From Chrysomallon squamiferum (taxonomy: Eukaryota > Mollusca > Gastropoda > Neomphalida > Peltospiridae): 32,500 nt of DNA. Below the pieces are notes generated by a model. It did no database searches and had not been told where the DNA came from. It saw only the letters and a list, made by a program, of their open reading frames with translations. The translations under genes were made by a program, and so were the position numbers. The stretch is from the NCBI GenBank assembly GCA_012295275.1, contig CM022679.1, positions 23,407,002-23,439,501 of the forward strand, read 5' to 3'. Shown here in pieces: positions 1-9,750 of this stretch. The stretch's first letter is position 1. Each line of letters opens with the position of its first letter.

Positions 1-276
1 AAATTTAAATTAACATGCCAAGTGAATAGGATTAATTTAATTTAATGCATTAATTTTTTTTGCTTGGTTTTGTGTTTTGTGTTTACCTAAAATTTAAATG
101 GTAATAATAATAATAATAATAAAAATAATATAAAATAGCGGTGTTCTGTTTTTCGTTATGTAAACTTTAATTAACAAAATAATTGATTTGAATTTATTTT
201 CCTTATTATGGATGGTATAAAATATCTGGTTGTCCATGTATCATCTTGTTCAGTGTGTGTATTACTCCTGATACAA
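1..276. other. AT-rich unique sequence, no gene seen
   Basis: AT-rich DNA with a short (TAA)n run near 103-130. No ATG-initiated frame with protein-like composition and no RNA gene signature was found. Confidence 0.6.
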
Positions 277-343
277 CTACTGTCGTTGCTGCTGTTGTTG
301 CTGCTACCACTACTGCTACTACTACTACTACTACTACTACTAC

Positions 344-397
<54 letters not shown>

Positions 398-422
398 CAT
401 CATCATCATTGTTGTTGTTGTT
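277..422. repeat. Compound trinucleotide microsatellite (GTT/ACT/ATT/ATC/GTT)
   Basis: A chain of different trinucleotide blocks: imperfect GTT/GCT, then (ACT)n, a pure (ATT)n block at about 343-397, (ATC)n at 397-409 and (GTT)n to 421. Open frames on both strands here are only poly-Leu, poly-Ile or poly-Thr translations of the repeat. Confidence 0.95.
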
Positions 423-583
423 TTTGTTATATTCGTTGTCGTCGTTGTTGTTATGATTGTTATGCTATCATTATATTTTTGGTTCATTATTTTATAACAC
501 TTAAAACTGTCTGCGTGATTGCTGGCACGTTTTGTTTTCAAAGCTACGATAATGTTATTTTAAACACATTCGCCTCTTTGTAT

Positions 584-667
584 AAAAAAAAAAATAATAA
601 TAATAATAATAATAATAAATAATAATAATAATAATAATAATAAAGAAAGAAAGAAAGAAAAAAAAAA
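584..667. repeat. A-rich compound repeat: poly-A, (TAA)n, (GAAA)n
   Basis: An A run grades into (TAA)n with one interruption, then (GAAA)n and a terminal A run. An A-run/(TAA)n structure can be the 3' tail of an insertion, but no element body was recognised upstream. Confidence 0.9.
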
Positions 668-668
668 T

Positions 669-1055
669 ATCGTAACAGTCGACCGATTTTAAATTATTTT
701 GTTGATATGAATCCGTTCGGTCGTACCTATTTCACACAGCCAATAATGTTTGGCCCGCTGCCAAAATCCAACTCGATCGCCTACGAGCGACGCTGCTACG
801 CAGGGTCAACGAATTTGCACGCTAGACTGAGACAAAAAGCGAAGCACAAGAAAGTAAATACGATATACCGGCGTATTGCGAATCTTTAAAAATACATTCG
901 GCTTGCAGTCGATTCATGTGCGTCATTAGGATGTTAGGAAAGGTGGCTTGAACCCGAAAACTAAATAACTGCAGGTAACCTCAAAGAAACCGTGGCTATG
1001 CCCTATCACATTTACGGCACCGTAAATAACGAAGAAAATTAAACCTTAAATCAAT
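669..1055. other. Unique segment with an unassigned 60-codon ATG ORF (707-889, +)
   Basis: This is one of the few low-repeat stretches with a true ATG-started frame. The 60 codons from 707 begin MNPFGRTYF and end with a basic stretch (RQKAKHKK, then YRRIANL). The composition is mixed and not microsatellite-derived, but I recognise no family. The short length gives no coding proof, because chance ORFs of 60 codons occur in 32 kb. A CAG-GTAACC splice-donor-like string lies near 973-980. It could be a chance ORF, an exon piece or a small protein. Confidence 0.2.
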
Positions 1056-1063
1056 TTCTTTCT

Positions 1064-1065
<2 letters not shown>

Positions 1066-1095
<30 letters not shown>
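1066..1095. repeat. Poly-T tract (about 30 bp)
   Basis: Uninterrupted T run preceded by CTTT-type sequence. It may be the complement of a poly-A tail on the minus strand, but no retroelement body is recognisable on the left. Confidence 0.9.
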
Positions 1096-1204
1096 CTGGA
1101 ACCGTGGCTGAGTTTTTGTAAACTACAGAAATAAATAATTGCTGGTTGGTGGCGAAAGCGAAATCGATTGTATGTTGTAACAGGAGTGTCTTTTTATCTA
1201 CGAC

Positions 1205-1206
<2 letters not shown>

Positions 1207-1284
<78 letters not shown>
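1207..1284. repeat. (AG)n dinucleotide tract, about 78 bp
   Basis: Perfect (AG)n. It is the first of nine long GA/CT tracts in the window. Confidence 0.98.
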
Positions 1285-1288
<4 letters not shown>

Positions 1289-1569
1289 AGTTATTAAATT
1301 ATAATTACGACAGCAACAACAACAACAAAGAGTGTTCGGGATTAACGGGTGCAAATCGTTACGCATCACCATCAACAGCAATATTTTTCCCATATGCTTT
1401 TGCTAATAAATGAAAATGTTGTTTATTTTTTCAACAAGAATATTGTAGTTGCGTCTTTCAAGGTATAACGGAAAAGGTTATCGGCTTTCGCCTAGAATAA
1501 CTGAACAAAAGCCTGCTTGAAATCTACGAAAAACCGTTTCGTTTCAAAACGATCAATTTCTTCGCTTGA
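1285..1569. other. Unique segment, no gene seen
   Basis: Non-repetitive, moderately AT-rich DNA with a few (CAA) units near 1313-1327. No convincing coding or RNA feature. Confidence 0.5.
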
Positions 1570-1622
1570 TTTTTATTTTTATTTTTTTTTTTTTTTCTCT
1601 CTCTCTCTTTCTTTTTCTTTTG
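1570..1622. repeat. Pyrimidine-rich T/CT tract
   Basis: T-rich run followed by a short (CT)n and TTTC units. Local frames are Phe/Ser-rich artefacts. Confidence 0.85.
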
Positions 1623-2000
1623 TTCATTTTCCCGAAATTGATCTTCTACGTAAGAAGATTATCCCGTTATTTTCGCTGAAACGAAAACTGGACCAGTGCC
1701 AAGATTTAAAGACAGAGAGCGTCTCTTTCTCCTACGGTGCAATTTATTTCTTTTAACTATGAAGCCAGGAGGGCGGTATAATACTTCGTGTACTCGAAGG
1801 AAGAGAAGAAGAAAAACAGAAGAGAAAAAAGAGAAAATCATTTTCTTCTGTGAAGAATTTGGACGATGCTGGAATCGAGACTTAAGGCTAAACTTGATTC
1901 TTTTTCTGCAGCTAATTTGAAATATACGGAACCGTATCCGGAGATTTTTAACGATAAAATAATTTCGTAAATTAAAGTCCGGAAATTGAATATTTAAGCA
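1623..2000. other. Unique segment, no gene seen
   Basis: Contains a purine-rich AGAAGAAGAAA-type stretch at about 1797-1850. Frames on both strands are open for about 70 codons but are Lys/Arg/Phe-rich and not recognisable. Confidence 0.4.
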
Positions 2001-2113
2001 CAAAACAACAACAACAACAACAACAACAACCACCACCACCACCACCACCACCACCAACCAACAAAACAACAACAACAACAACAACAATAATAATAATAAT
2101 AATAATAATAATA
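2001..2113. repeat. Compound (CAA)n-(CAC)n-(CAA)n-(TAA)n microsatellite
   Basis: Four successive trinucleotide blocks that share two of three positions, as expected if one array diversified by point change followed by slippage. The minus-strand frame reads as poly-Val/Leu and is not a gene. Confidence 0.95.
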
Positions 2114-2567
2114 TAAATAAACGTGACTGTTTTGGATATTAACTAACCAGATCGTACTTAATAATTTCTCTGTGACATAGTTTCACTGAAATAATAACGG
2201 TTACACGAAATGGATGATCAATCGATCAATTAATCAATATTTGTTTCACGACTCTCGGTGTATGTTCTCGTTCATTTTGTGTCAGACTTTATTTTAGTCT
2301 ATTAATGAGAGCAGAAAAGAAAAATCGCTAAGCTATTCTAGGATTTTTTAAATTTATTATTAATTTTGTTATTATTATTATTTGTTTTTATATATATAAT
2401 TTATTTTAGTATTTTTTTAATTTTAATATATATATATATAAATTTTTAATCTTTTTTTTTTTATAAATCCATTAACAAGGATCTTTGATAAGCACATGCA
2501 TATTTGCATTAAATTAAATTAAATTAAACAAAATAAGCAAACTAACACATTTATAAGTATATGTAGC
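2114..2567. other. AT-rich sequence, no gene seen
   Basis: Unique to about 2340, then runs of T, (ATT) and (TA) to about 2460, then AT-rich DNA with TTAAA repeats near 2510-2527. No feature recognised. Confidence 0.5.
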
Positions 2568-2646
2568 AAATAAAGAAACAAACAAACAAAGTAGCAAACA
2601 AACAAACATATAAATAAATAAGTAAATAAGTAAATAAATAAATAAT
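2568..2646. repeat. (AAAC)n/(AAAT)n imperfect tetranucleotide array
   Basis: Tandem AAAC units followed by AAAT/AAGT units with interruptions. Confidence 0.85.
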
Positions 2647-2880
2647 AACAACATATGTTTAACATTGACTGATCAGGCTGGTGCTATGAAATGTAAATTT
2701 GTAAATATTTTGAAATGAACATTGAAAACAATAGCAACATCTGCATCATTCTGTTTCCATCATAGTAAATTATAAAAAAACATTTCTATCCAAAGTAAAC
2801 TTACAAATTTATACTAAATAAACTTTTCTTCCTCTGTATTCCTGTATTTAATTTTGTTTAATTTTAATCATAATTTAATT
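2647..2880. other. AT-rich unique sequence, no gene seen
   Basis: No ORF, RNA or element signature found. Confidence 0.5.
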
Positions 2881-3060
2881 AATTATTATTATTTTTTTTT
2901 TAATTTAAAAAAATAATAAACCCACCAAAAAAAAAAAAAAAAAAACGTTTTAATTATTATTTTTATTTATTTATTTGCTTGTTTGTTTGTTTTGTTTTAT
3001 TTTATTTTATTTTATTTTATTTTATTTTATTTATTTATTTATTTTTTTTTTTTTTGTTCT
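2881..3060. repeat. A/T simple-sequence cluster with (TTTTA)n
   Basis: ATT units, T and A homopolymers (A run about 2927-2945), then TTTA/GTTT units, a (TTTTA)n pentanucleotide block at about 2996-3030, and a T run about 3043-3055. Confidence 0.85.
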
Positions 3061-3649
3061 TGTACTTGTTTCATATTGTTTTGTTTTGTGTTTATTTGAT
3101 TATTCTGCAGCTCTCCATTGATGACACGTGGGTTGGTTCTGTAACAGTTTCATTGTTATTTTATGTAAATTAATATAACTGATTAAATTATTTATTTATT
3201 TATTTATACTACTCTCAAACCTTTATTAACGTAATATACAAAATCGATTAAAAAAAAGAAATAGCTTTAATAATTGTGAATTTCAACGTGTTTGTGTGTC
3301 TGTATGTATGGCTGTCTATGTGTGTATTTGTTTTTAGTTGGGTTTTTTAAAATTATTTATCTGTCTATCTATCTAAGCGAATGTGAGCAAGTATGCGTGA
3401 TTATATGTCTATGTGTGTATCTGTCTATCAGTCTATTTATTTCACTGTTTTTTATTTTGATATTTACAAAGTAAATTAGTACACAGAATCAGTTTATGTA
3501 TATATTTACTTATTCATATTTTTCTATAGTTTATTTTGCTTTGTTTTGTTTTTAAATTTGTTTCCATATATATATTATTTTATCGTATAATTTCAAATTT
3601 TGTTCTATAAATTCATATATTTTTTCCATTTTAATTTATTTTATATTAA
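3061..3649. other. AT-rich low-complexity DNA, no gene seen
   Basis: Contains (TTTA)n at about 3188-3207, TG/TATG-like sequence at 3288-3345 and (TCTA)-like units at 3357-3375. Open frames are Tyr/Phe/Val-rich translations of these. Confidence 0.5.
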
Positions 3650-3697
3650 TGTTTTTGTTGTTGTTGTTGTTGTTGTTGTTATTATTATTATTATTAC
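3650..3697. repeat. (GTT)n-(ATT)n compound microsatellite
   Basis: About ten GTT units directly followed by five or six ATT units. Confidence 0.95.
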
Positions 3698-3740
3698 GAA
3701 ATACCGGCTGCACATAACCTTTTTTTATTTTAGAACGAAA

Positions 3741-3795
3741 TATAGATCAGTGGTTAGAGTACTCGTCTTAGACGTGATTGGGTTTATAACCTAAC
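3741..3795 (+). repeat. Degenerate tRNA-like sequence, probable decayed SINE head
   Basis: The string TAGATCAGTGGTTAGAG at about 3743-3759 closely matches a tRNA D-arm/A-box (RNA polymerase III promoter). About 23 nt on, GGGTTTATAACC at 3780-3791 keeps the outer bases of a B-box/T-arm but has lost the TTCGA core. The anticodon stem does not pair properly, so a working tRNA is unlikely. tRNA-headed SINEs are common in molluscs and other animals, and this looks like an old remnant. The 3' limit is unclear, because unique DNA follows with no recognisable tail. A tRNA pseudogene is the alternative. Confidence 0.45.
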
Positions 3796-4335
3796 ATCAT
3801 CGAATTTGCCATTTTGCTATTTCTCGTTCCCGAAAGTGCTCCGCGATCTTTTCAAATTTGATAACAGTATTACGAAAGATGCTTATAAAGGAACCCTTGC
3901 TGTTAACAAATGACTAGATCATTCACTGACGGAAACGTGTTTCCTCTCTCAAATCATCATTTAAGCATAGAAGCACATAAAAATATTATGCGGTACCTAA
4001 CAACGGTTAAGTCGCTATTAGACATCAATTTCCATCATTCTTCTGACGTCAAAATCAAAAGACATTAAATAGTTTTCTTTCGATAACCACAGTTATTCGT
4101 TTGCTGGGCTTATCGAACTACTACGGAAGGCTAATTTCAGTGCAGCACTGTACTACATATCACTGAAATAGACATGAAATTAACCTCTGACGTAGATACA
4201 TTCCAAAGAGACAATGTAACGTTGAGTGATGGAATTTGATTCGACCGTTAAACACGGATGCTAAATCGACATAAATGTGGGAATCATACAGGGGGGATAG
4301 GACGGAAAACATTAACTAGATACATCAACTGAGAT
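3796..4335. other. Unique segment with inverted repeats and a CRE octamer
   Basis: Non-repetitive DNA. It holds a perfect TGACGTCA at 4044-4051. TTCGATAA at 4079-4086 is repeated inverted at 4110-4117, and ATTTCAGTG at 4134-4142 is repeated inverted at 4161-4169. No coding frame is recognised. Confidence 0.5.
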
Positions 4336-4338
4336 GTC

Positions 4339-4382
<44 letters not shown>
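4339..4382. repeat. (TG)n-(TA)n dinucleotide array
   Basis: About 11 TG units run straight into about 11 TA units. Confidence 0.97.
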
Positions 4383-4491
4383 CGAACAAAAATGGAGGAG
4401 TGGCTTGTGTATTTATATTGGTTGAAGTATTGTTTGTTATTATTGTTATTATTCTCTAGACATCACTTCAGATTCAAAAAAAGAATTTACG

Positions 4492-4665
4492 TATATATAT
4501 ATATATATATATATGTTATGTGATGTCAATATTGTATGTATGCATGTGTATATGCATTTTGTATGTATATACATATGTATATGAATGTTTGTATATGTAT
4601 GTGTCTATGTTTGTATGTATATGTGTATATGTGATGTATGTATGTATAAATGTAAGTATGTACAG
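4492..4665. repeat. (TA)n followed by imperfect TATG/TGTA array
   Basis: A pure TA block at 4492-4514, then a long degenerate TATG-type tetranucleotide array. Confidence 0.85.
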
Positions 4666-4679
4666 ACACATTTAATACA

Positions 4680-4935
4680 GTTTATAAACAGAGAGATATA
4701 AATAGATGGTTAGACAGACAAAGAGATAGACAGAGATAGTTATAGAGGGAATGACATACAGACAGACAGAAAGACGGATATTTACATAGATAGAATTATA
4801 TATGGATAGCTAGACAGATAGGCACATATATATAGATAGATGGCGAGAGAGATAGATAGATAGATATACAGACAGGGACAGCCAGACAGACATACATATA
4901 GATAAACAGACTGACAGATAGATATCTAGACACAA
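4680..4935. repeat. Imperfect (GATA)n/(GACA)n array
   Basis: About 250 bp of interrupted AGAT, AGAC and ACAT units. It is the same repeat type as the cleaner array at 27.4 kb. Confidence 0.85.
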
Positions 4936-5083
4936 AAAACACGTGTAATCATTCGTACTTGCTCACATTACTCAACATAATTAAACACTGAGTAAATGCT
5001 GTTGGTTTAATCGAACTGTAACGAAGTTGATAAGAAATATCAATACACATGATTTGTCATGTGAGACAGAGAATGACAGAGAG

Positions 5084-5160
5084 GAGGGAGAGTGTAAAGG
5101 GGATATACTGAATCGCTCGAGCTTGAAAATTAATACCAAACAATGATAGCAAATATTAAG

Positions 5161-5193
<33 letters not shown>

Positions 5194-5231
5194 GCTCGAG
5201 CGATTCAATATATCCCCTTTTCACTCTCTCT
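5084..5231. repeat. Foldback: ~38-bp inverted repeat with (TA)n-bearing loop
   Basis: The left arm at 5084-5122 and right arm at 5194-5231 are near-perfect reverse complements. They share the inner core GCTCGAGCGATTCA and the outer parts TATCCCCTTT and CACTCTC. The 71-bp spacer contains (TA)n at 5161-5187. Each arm begins with the palindrome GCTCGAGC. The outer edge dissolves into GA/CT-rich sequence, so the true ends and any target duplication cannot be set. It could be a MITE-like foldback or a palindrome made by template switching. Confidence 0.8.
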
Positions 5232-5304
5232 CTCTCTCCCCTTCCCGTATATATATATATATATATATACGTTCTTATATAATAGTTTATATAATAGTTC
5301 TTTG

Positions 5305-5337
<33 letters not shown>
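5232..5337. repeat. CT/TA dinucleotide cluster
   Basis: (TA)n at 5248-5269, (CT)n at 5304-5324 and (TA)n at 5324-5336, separated by short unique bits. Confidence 0.9.
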
Positions 5338-6120
5338 GTCTTTGTGTTCATTTTACTAAAAATAAATTTAAAAAAATAAAAAATAAAATAAACATTGTGA
5401 TGATTATCCAGTATCGGCTCCGCACGTCATGAAGAAATGACAGACGTGAACTATTTATTCAATATGCATTAAATTTAGATTTATGACCTACATCGTTTTG
5501 ATATGTACACATATGCATGATGTGGTACGTATATATTTTTTTATTTACCACACATGTGTGACGTATGTTAAAGCTGTAATATCAATATTATTATTTCTTC
5601 GGTACTGCAGATTTGTTAACACTATTGTAGATTTGTTATAATAAAGTAGATTTGTGCACATTGTTATAGTATTGTGGATTAGTTTGCATTATTACTGTAA
5701 CGACAAGTACTGTCATATTTACATTTAAAAAGCCAAAACAATAAACAAATAGTTAATTCGGGATGATAGTCTTAGTTGCAGTGTATTTCATTTACTTTAG
5801 GCTATTTTCAAAATAAAATATTATTCTTGTCCTCAACTAAATTAATAGACACATTTAACAATTTCGTAAAAGAAGATAATCTGTTTTTATCCGTAAATCC
5901 TATTGGTATTAAACTGAACGCTATAAAATATGATACCGTAATACCCCTAGACTCCAGACTGCGTCTAACGATACATTTATGCTCACCTTTATTTAGGTAT
6001 AATTATACATACGTATTCGATGTTTTCGATGTAACCTGCCTCATTCTATATCAATTAAAAACAAATAAATATATTTCTATTAAATCAGATATTACTCTAT
6101 CCATCTGAAGTTTCGAAAAT

Positions 6121-6122
<2 letters not shown>
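5338..6122. other. AT-rich unique sequence with a weak degenerate tandem repeat
   Basis: At 5607-5695 about four loose copies of a unit beginning GTAGATTTGT recur with 19-28-bp spacing. A 110-codon open frame at 5776-6108 starts at TTG, not ATG. Its composition is Leu/Ile/Asn/Tyr-rich, as expected from AT-rich DNA, and it matches no family I know, so I do not call it a gene. Confidence 0.4.

Positions 6123-6123
<1 letters not shown>

Positions 6124-6151
<28 letters not shown>
6124..6151. repeat. Poly-T tract (about 28 bp)
   Basis: Uninterrupted T run after a TGA. It could be the poly-A tail of a minus-strand insertion, but no element body is recognisable next to it. Confidence 0.95.
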
Positions 6152-6154
<3 letters not shown>

Positions 6155-6626
6155 ATTATTTGTATAACTTCATAGACGAAATCGGTTTTATCTCTGCATA
6201 CTGATAGCCTGAAGGTTTTTCTTACAAATTAACCCAGCAGACAATTTATATTTGATTCTGAAGAATTTCGGATAAGGGATAGACAACGCATACCACTTCG
6301 TCCGCAGGATAAACCGATAGTGCTTCTTTAATAATGTTAAGTTCGATTTCCACATTATGCAGTGAAAATATGTTTCCATCACAGTATATTTTGAAAATAT
6401 AGATTTTGTAGCCTAAAAGTAGAAGAGATTTTTTTTTTATCGCAAACTTGATATGCCTAACGTAGGTTCATGCATAAAATTCTTTTAAGCATTTTATAAT
6501 AAATATTTTACAATGTGTTTGTTACCGATTATTAAATAAATATGGTACAATGAGTGTCATTTTAACTACGACGTGAATAGATATTTAAATATAAATACAT
6601 TATATCTATACAAATATATACCTAAA
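6152..6626. other. AT-rich unique sequence, no gene assigned
   Basis: A minus-strand frame at 6188-6382 is open for 64 codons with mixed composition but has no family resemblance. The remainder is AT-rich. Confidence 0.35.
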
Positions 6627-6702
6627 ATATATATATATATATATATATATACATACATACATACATACATACATACATACATACATACATACATACATAC
6701 AT
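6627..6702. repeat. (AT)n-(CATA)n compound array
   Basis: About 12 AT units followed by about 13 perfect CATA units. Confidence 0.97.
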
Positions 6703-7685
6703 AATATATAAAAGTAGTGGACCAAAGTTAAGTAAACAAACAAATTAAGCACCAGGAAAATAAGCAGACAAGAAGAGTGATATCACTAATCCTAATTTCA
6801 GCCAGGTTTTCATCGCCGAGCTCAAGTTTCGAACAAAATATTTCCCGAAGCTGTTTTGTTCAGCATTCTTTGTGTAACGTTGTGAGAGCGGGCCTCTTTT
6901 AAAAGGGAGGAATTTACATATCTCCTGAAAATAGACCGAGATTGTGTTGCAACGCGTAACAGCTTTAGTGGCAAATGCGGCAGTGACCTAATACCAGTCT
7001 TAGTAAGATCTATCTTTTTAACTCCCAGACAAAGGAAAAAGGAAAAAAAAAAAAAATCAAACAAAGGATGGCAATGATTCATCTACAGTTAATTTGCTTG
7101 TCTTTTATTATATATCCATATTTGGGTTGTTTATATGGAACAGTAATGTATGTAAGCATGTATGTGTGTTGGGTATGTATGTATTAATCATGCATTACAA
7201 AGCAAAATAAACAAACGAGCGCAAAGAAGACAGGATCCTGAGAGCTACCAAGCTTCACAGCAAAGCCTCTGAACGAACACACAATCCTGTCATTGTTTAA
7301 TATCAATCGCAGATTTCGTCTTGTTTTCCCGGTACATTTTCCTGAGTGCGGAAATAACATGGATTCCGTCGTCAGAAGTCACTGTCACGGAATTACGAAT
7401 GACCTGGCTGGACAGTTTATCTGTTACCTTCCTCCCATCCATCTCCCTGGCACCGCCTCAGACAAGCGGGTTTGATGATGCTGGCTGGAAATAAACCTCG
7501 GCGTGTAAACACTTAGCATATTCTTTCCGTCCGCTTCAGCGTGAACGTCACTTGCTGAAACCGGACATTCTAAGTGATTATATCCGTGTTATTGTTTCTA
7601 TGTTGCGTTTCACAGAAATATTCTTACACTGACACAATTATAAATAAACAGGCATGTTAATCTGGGTGTAAGTCTGTTTGTCTTT
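6703..7685. other. Low-repeat region, no gene assigned
   Basis: A minus-strand frame at 6822-7082 (86 codons, true ATG) has mixed composition over its C-terminal two thirds but begins with a Phe run from an A homopolymer. A plus-strand frame at 7293-7475 starts at TTG. Neither resembles a known family. The stretch 7250-7480 is less AT-rich than its surroundings and could hold an old exon or regulatory DNA. Confidence 0.3.
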
Positions 7686-7689
7686 CCGT

Positions 7690-7940
7690 TGTTTTTTTTT
7701 TTTTTGTCTGTTTATCCGACTATCTATCTGTCTATCCATCCATTCCTCCATTCTCTATCATTATATATGAATATATCTGTATGTCTATCTATTAATAATC
7801 CAAATATATCTATTCATCCATCTATCCATCTGTCTATTTTTCCATCCATTCATCCGCCAGCCCATCCATTTCTGTCTCCATCTAAATCTACATCTGTTCC
7901 TCCTATCTCTACATTTATGTTTATCTGTCTGACTGTTTAT
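7690..7940. repeat. T run and imperfect (CTAT)n/(CCAT)n array
   Basis: About 240 bp of TCTA, TCCA, TCCATCCA and CTGT units. The open frame across it (Ser/Ile/His/Pro) is a repeat translation. Confidence 0.85.
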
Positions 7941-8099
7941 CGTTTTCCTCTGTAATTATTTGTGTACATTTGGCTGAACATAGGTGCATATACACACAGA
8001 CATATGCAGAGAAGAAAGAAGACAAAGCGTGAAAATATACGTTACGTAATTAGCATCATATCTTTAGCTTTCTTTTCTCATCTTATATTAACTTAATCT

Positions 8100-8260
8100 T
8101 TTAGTTTCAGTTTTATTCTTCATTTTTTTATTGTTTTTTTTTTTAAAATTATTTTTATTTATTTTTTATTTTTTTATTTTTTAAATTATTTTTTATTATT
8201 ATTTTTTTTTGTTTCTGTATTTTTTGTAATTTTTGTAATTTTTGTAAATTTTTTATGAAA
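8100..8260. repeat. T/A low-complexity tract
   Basis: T homopolymers interrupted by A, with TTTTTATT and GTAATTTTT units. Confidence 0.8.
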
Positions 8261-8560
8261 CTGCTCACGCTAAGCTGCTAATCAAACACGGGAAATGACT
8301 ATACAGATACGCTTACTCATTAACTCGCCATTTTCCGACAGCATTGATAAAACAGATGGGTCTCGTTTTAGAACCCAGTCGGCAATTTTCGTACGCCCGC
8401 TGTGTGAAGCCGCGAAGGAAAATGGCCTTACGTAACACACCGGCGCTAGTTACGTCAAACGCCGAACAATCGGCCATAAAACGATATGTGGTAATCAGTA
8501 AATCGTACCGACACATGACGTATATACTTTTAAAGACGCAATATCCTGTTTCTTTTTAAG
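8261..8560. other. CpG-richer unique patch with ATGGCG motif
   Basis: Clearly higher in CpG than the flanks. It contains CGCCATTTTCC at 8326-8336 (reverse of GGAAAATGGCG, YY1-like) and a second AAAATGGCC. Both strands are open for about 67-71 codons with no family resemblance. Regulatory or decayed exonic DNA is possible. Confidence 0.3.
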
Positions 8561-8771
8561 TGTTCTAAGTAGTTTATTGTCTTGTCAAGAAAGAACTGTA
8601 TATATATATATATATACACTCTTTTTCTTTTTTCTAAAGAAATCTTTTTTACGCATTGCTGCATAAACTGTTATTCGAAATGGCGGTTTTGAATACACAG
8701 GCCACCTAAAGAGCCCCGCGTGGGTATAACTTAGTAAGACAAAAGAAGAACTGAAAAACGTGGAAAATATT
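8561..8771. other. Short unique stretch with (TA)n and a YY1-like site
   Basis: (TA)n at about 8599-8616, and GAAATGGCGG at 8677-8686. Confidence 0.35.

Positions 8772-8855
<84 letters not shown>
8772..8855. repeat. (ATA)n perfect array, 28 units
   Basis: 84 bp of uninterrupted trinucleotide. It is read as poly-Asn in one frame, which is an artefact. Confidence 0.98.
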
Positions 8856-8856
<1 letters not shown>

Positions 8857-9059
8857 TTCAAATAAATATACACATAATACAGACAAAACGACTGAGTTAT
8901 TGTTTTCTTTTTCTGTATTTCAAATACTTAAAACTCCACATATATATACACCATTCTTTAATTCAATTATTATTATTATTACCATCTTCTACAACGTCGA
9001 CGTCGTCAACGTCACCTTCATGCTACCATCAAACAGCGTTTCGGCTATTAAAAATTTAA

Positions 9060-9320
9060 GCTCTCGGAGCTAGAACTAATTTCAATATGGCGTCCTGCCG
9101 AAAACCGAGTTGAGCATGTAACTAAATCATCGTGTGTTCCGATAATTCCCGAAGCAGCACGATAATGTCATTAACATAGGTTACATCGGTTCACGGGTCA
9201 AACTCCGCCTCGTCTATCTATTTAAGCTTCAGTCGCTTTTTGTCCGACCCAGAACCGGAGTCAGTAAATTACCGGTGGCTAGGGCGGTTCCACAGGTACA
9301 GGAGGGTTGGTGCAGGTGTG
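9060..9320 (+). promoter_or_regulatory. Possible promoter patch (YY1-like motif, TATA-like box)
   Basis: A CpG-richer unique segment. AATATGGCGTC at 9084-9094 matches the YY1 core, and CTATTTAAG at about 9218-9226 is TATA-like. A CAG-GTACAG donor-like string sits at about 9293-9301. These elements are in an order compatible with a plus-strand first exon, but each is short and could occur by chance. Confidence 0.2.
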
Positions 9321-9327
9321 TTTAGAT

Positions 9328-9750
9328 TTTTTTTTTTTTTTTTTTTAATTATTGATGATAGCCGATGTTATAATGTTAAGACGTTAATAATGATTATGAT
9401 AGTGATGATTAGGATGATGTCGATGGTTATTTTCTTGCTAATTTAATAATCATTTTATTTAATTTAATTTTATCTTTGTTTCATTTTTTTTCTTTATTGA
9501 TTTTTTTTTTATTTTATTTAATTTGTTTTTCAATTTATTTCTTTATTTGTTTTTATTTGGGGGGGGTTGTTGTTTTGTTTTGTTTTTTTATTTATCTATT
9601 CATTTTATTTTTCCGTGGAAAAATGTGACAACTAAAAAAATTTACCAAAACGTTTTTTCATATTATCATTATTATTATTATCGTTGCTGTTGCTGCTGTT
9701 GCTATTATCGTTGTCGTTATCAATATTATTTTACAATCAGGAATAAGTCC
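9328..9750. repeat. T-rich and trinucleotide low-complexity region
   Basis: T runs at 9328-9346 and 9480-9600, a G7 run at 9560-9566, and imperfect ATT/GTT/GCT units at 9662-9728. ORFs here are repeat translations. Confidence 0.7.

Noticed and set aside
206-541. Long frames of poly-Leu, poly-Ile, poly-Thr or poly-Val on both strands
   Set aside because: They are translations of ATT/ACT/GTT microsatellites and have no independent coding signal.
1046-1393. Ser/Leu-rich frames through the (GA)n tracts
   Set aside because: (SL)n or (RE)n peptides are direct translations of GA/CT dinucleotides. The same artefact recurs at every long tract.
5776-6108. 110-codon plus-strand open frame
   Set aside because: It begins at TTG, its composition follows the AT bias, and it resembles no family. 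It is open by chance in the absence of other evidence.
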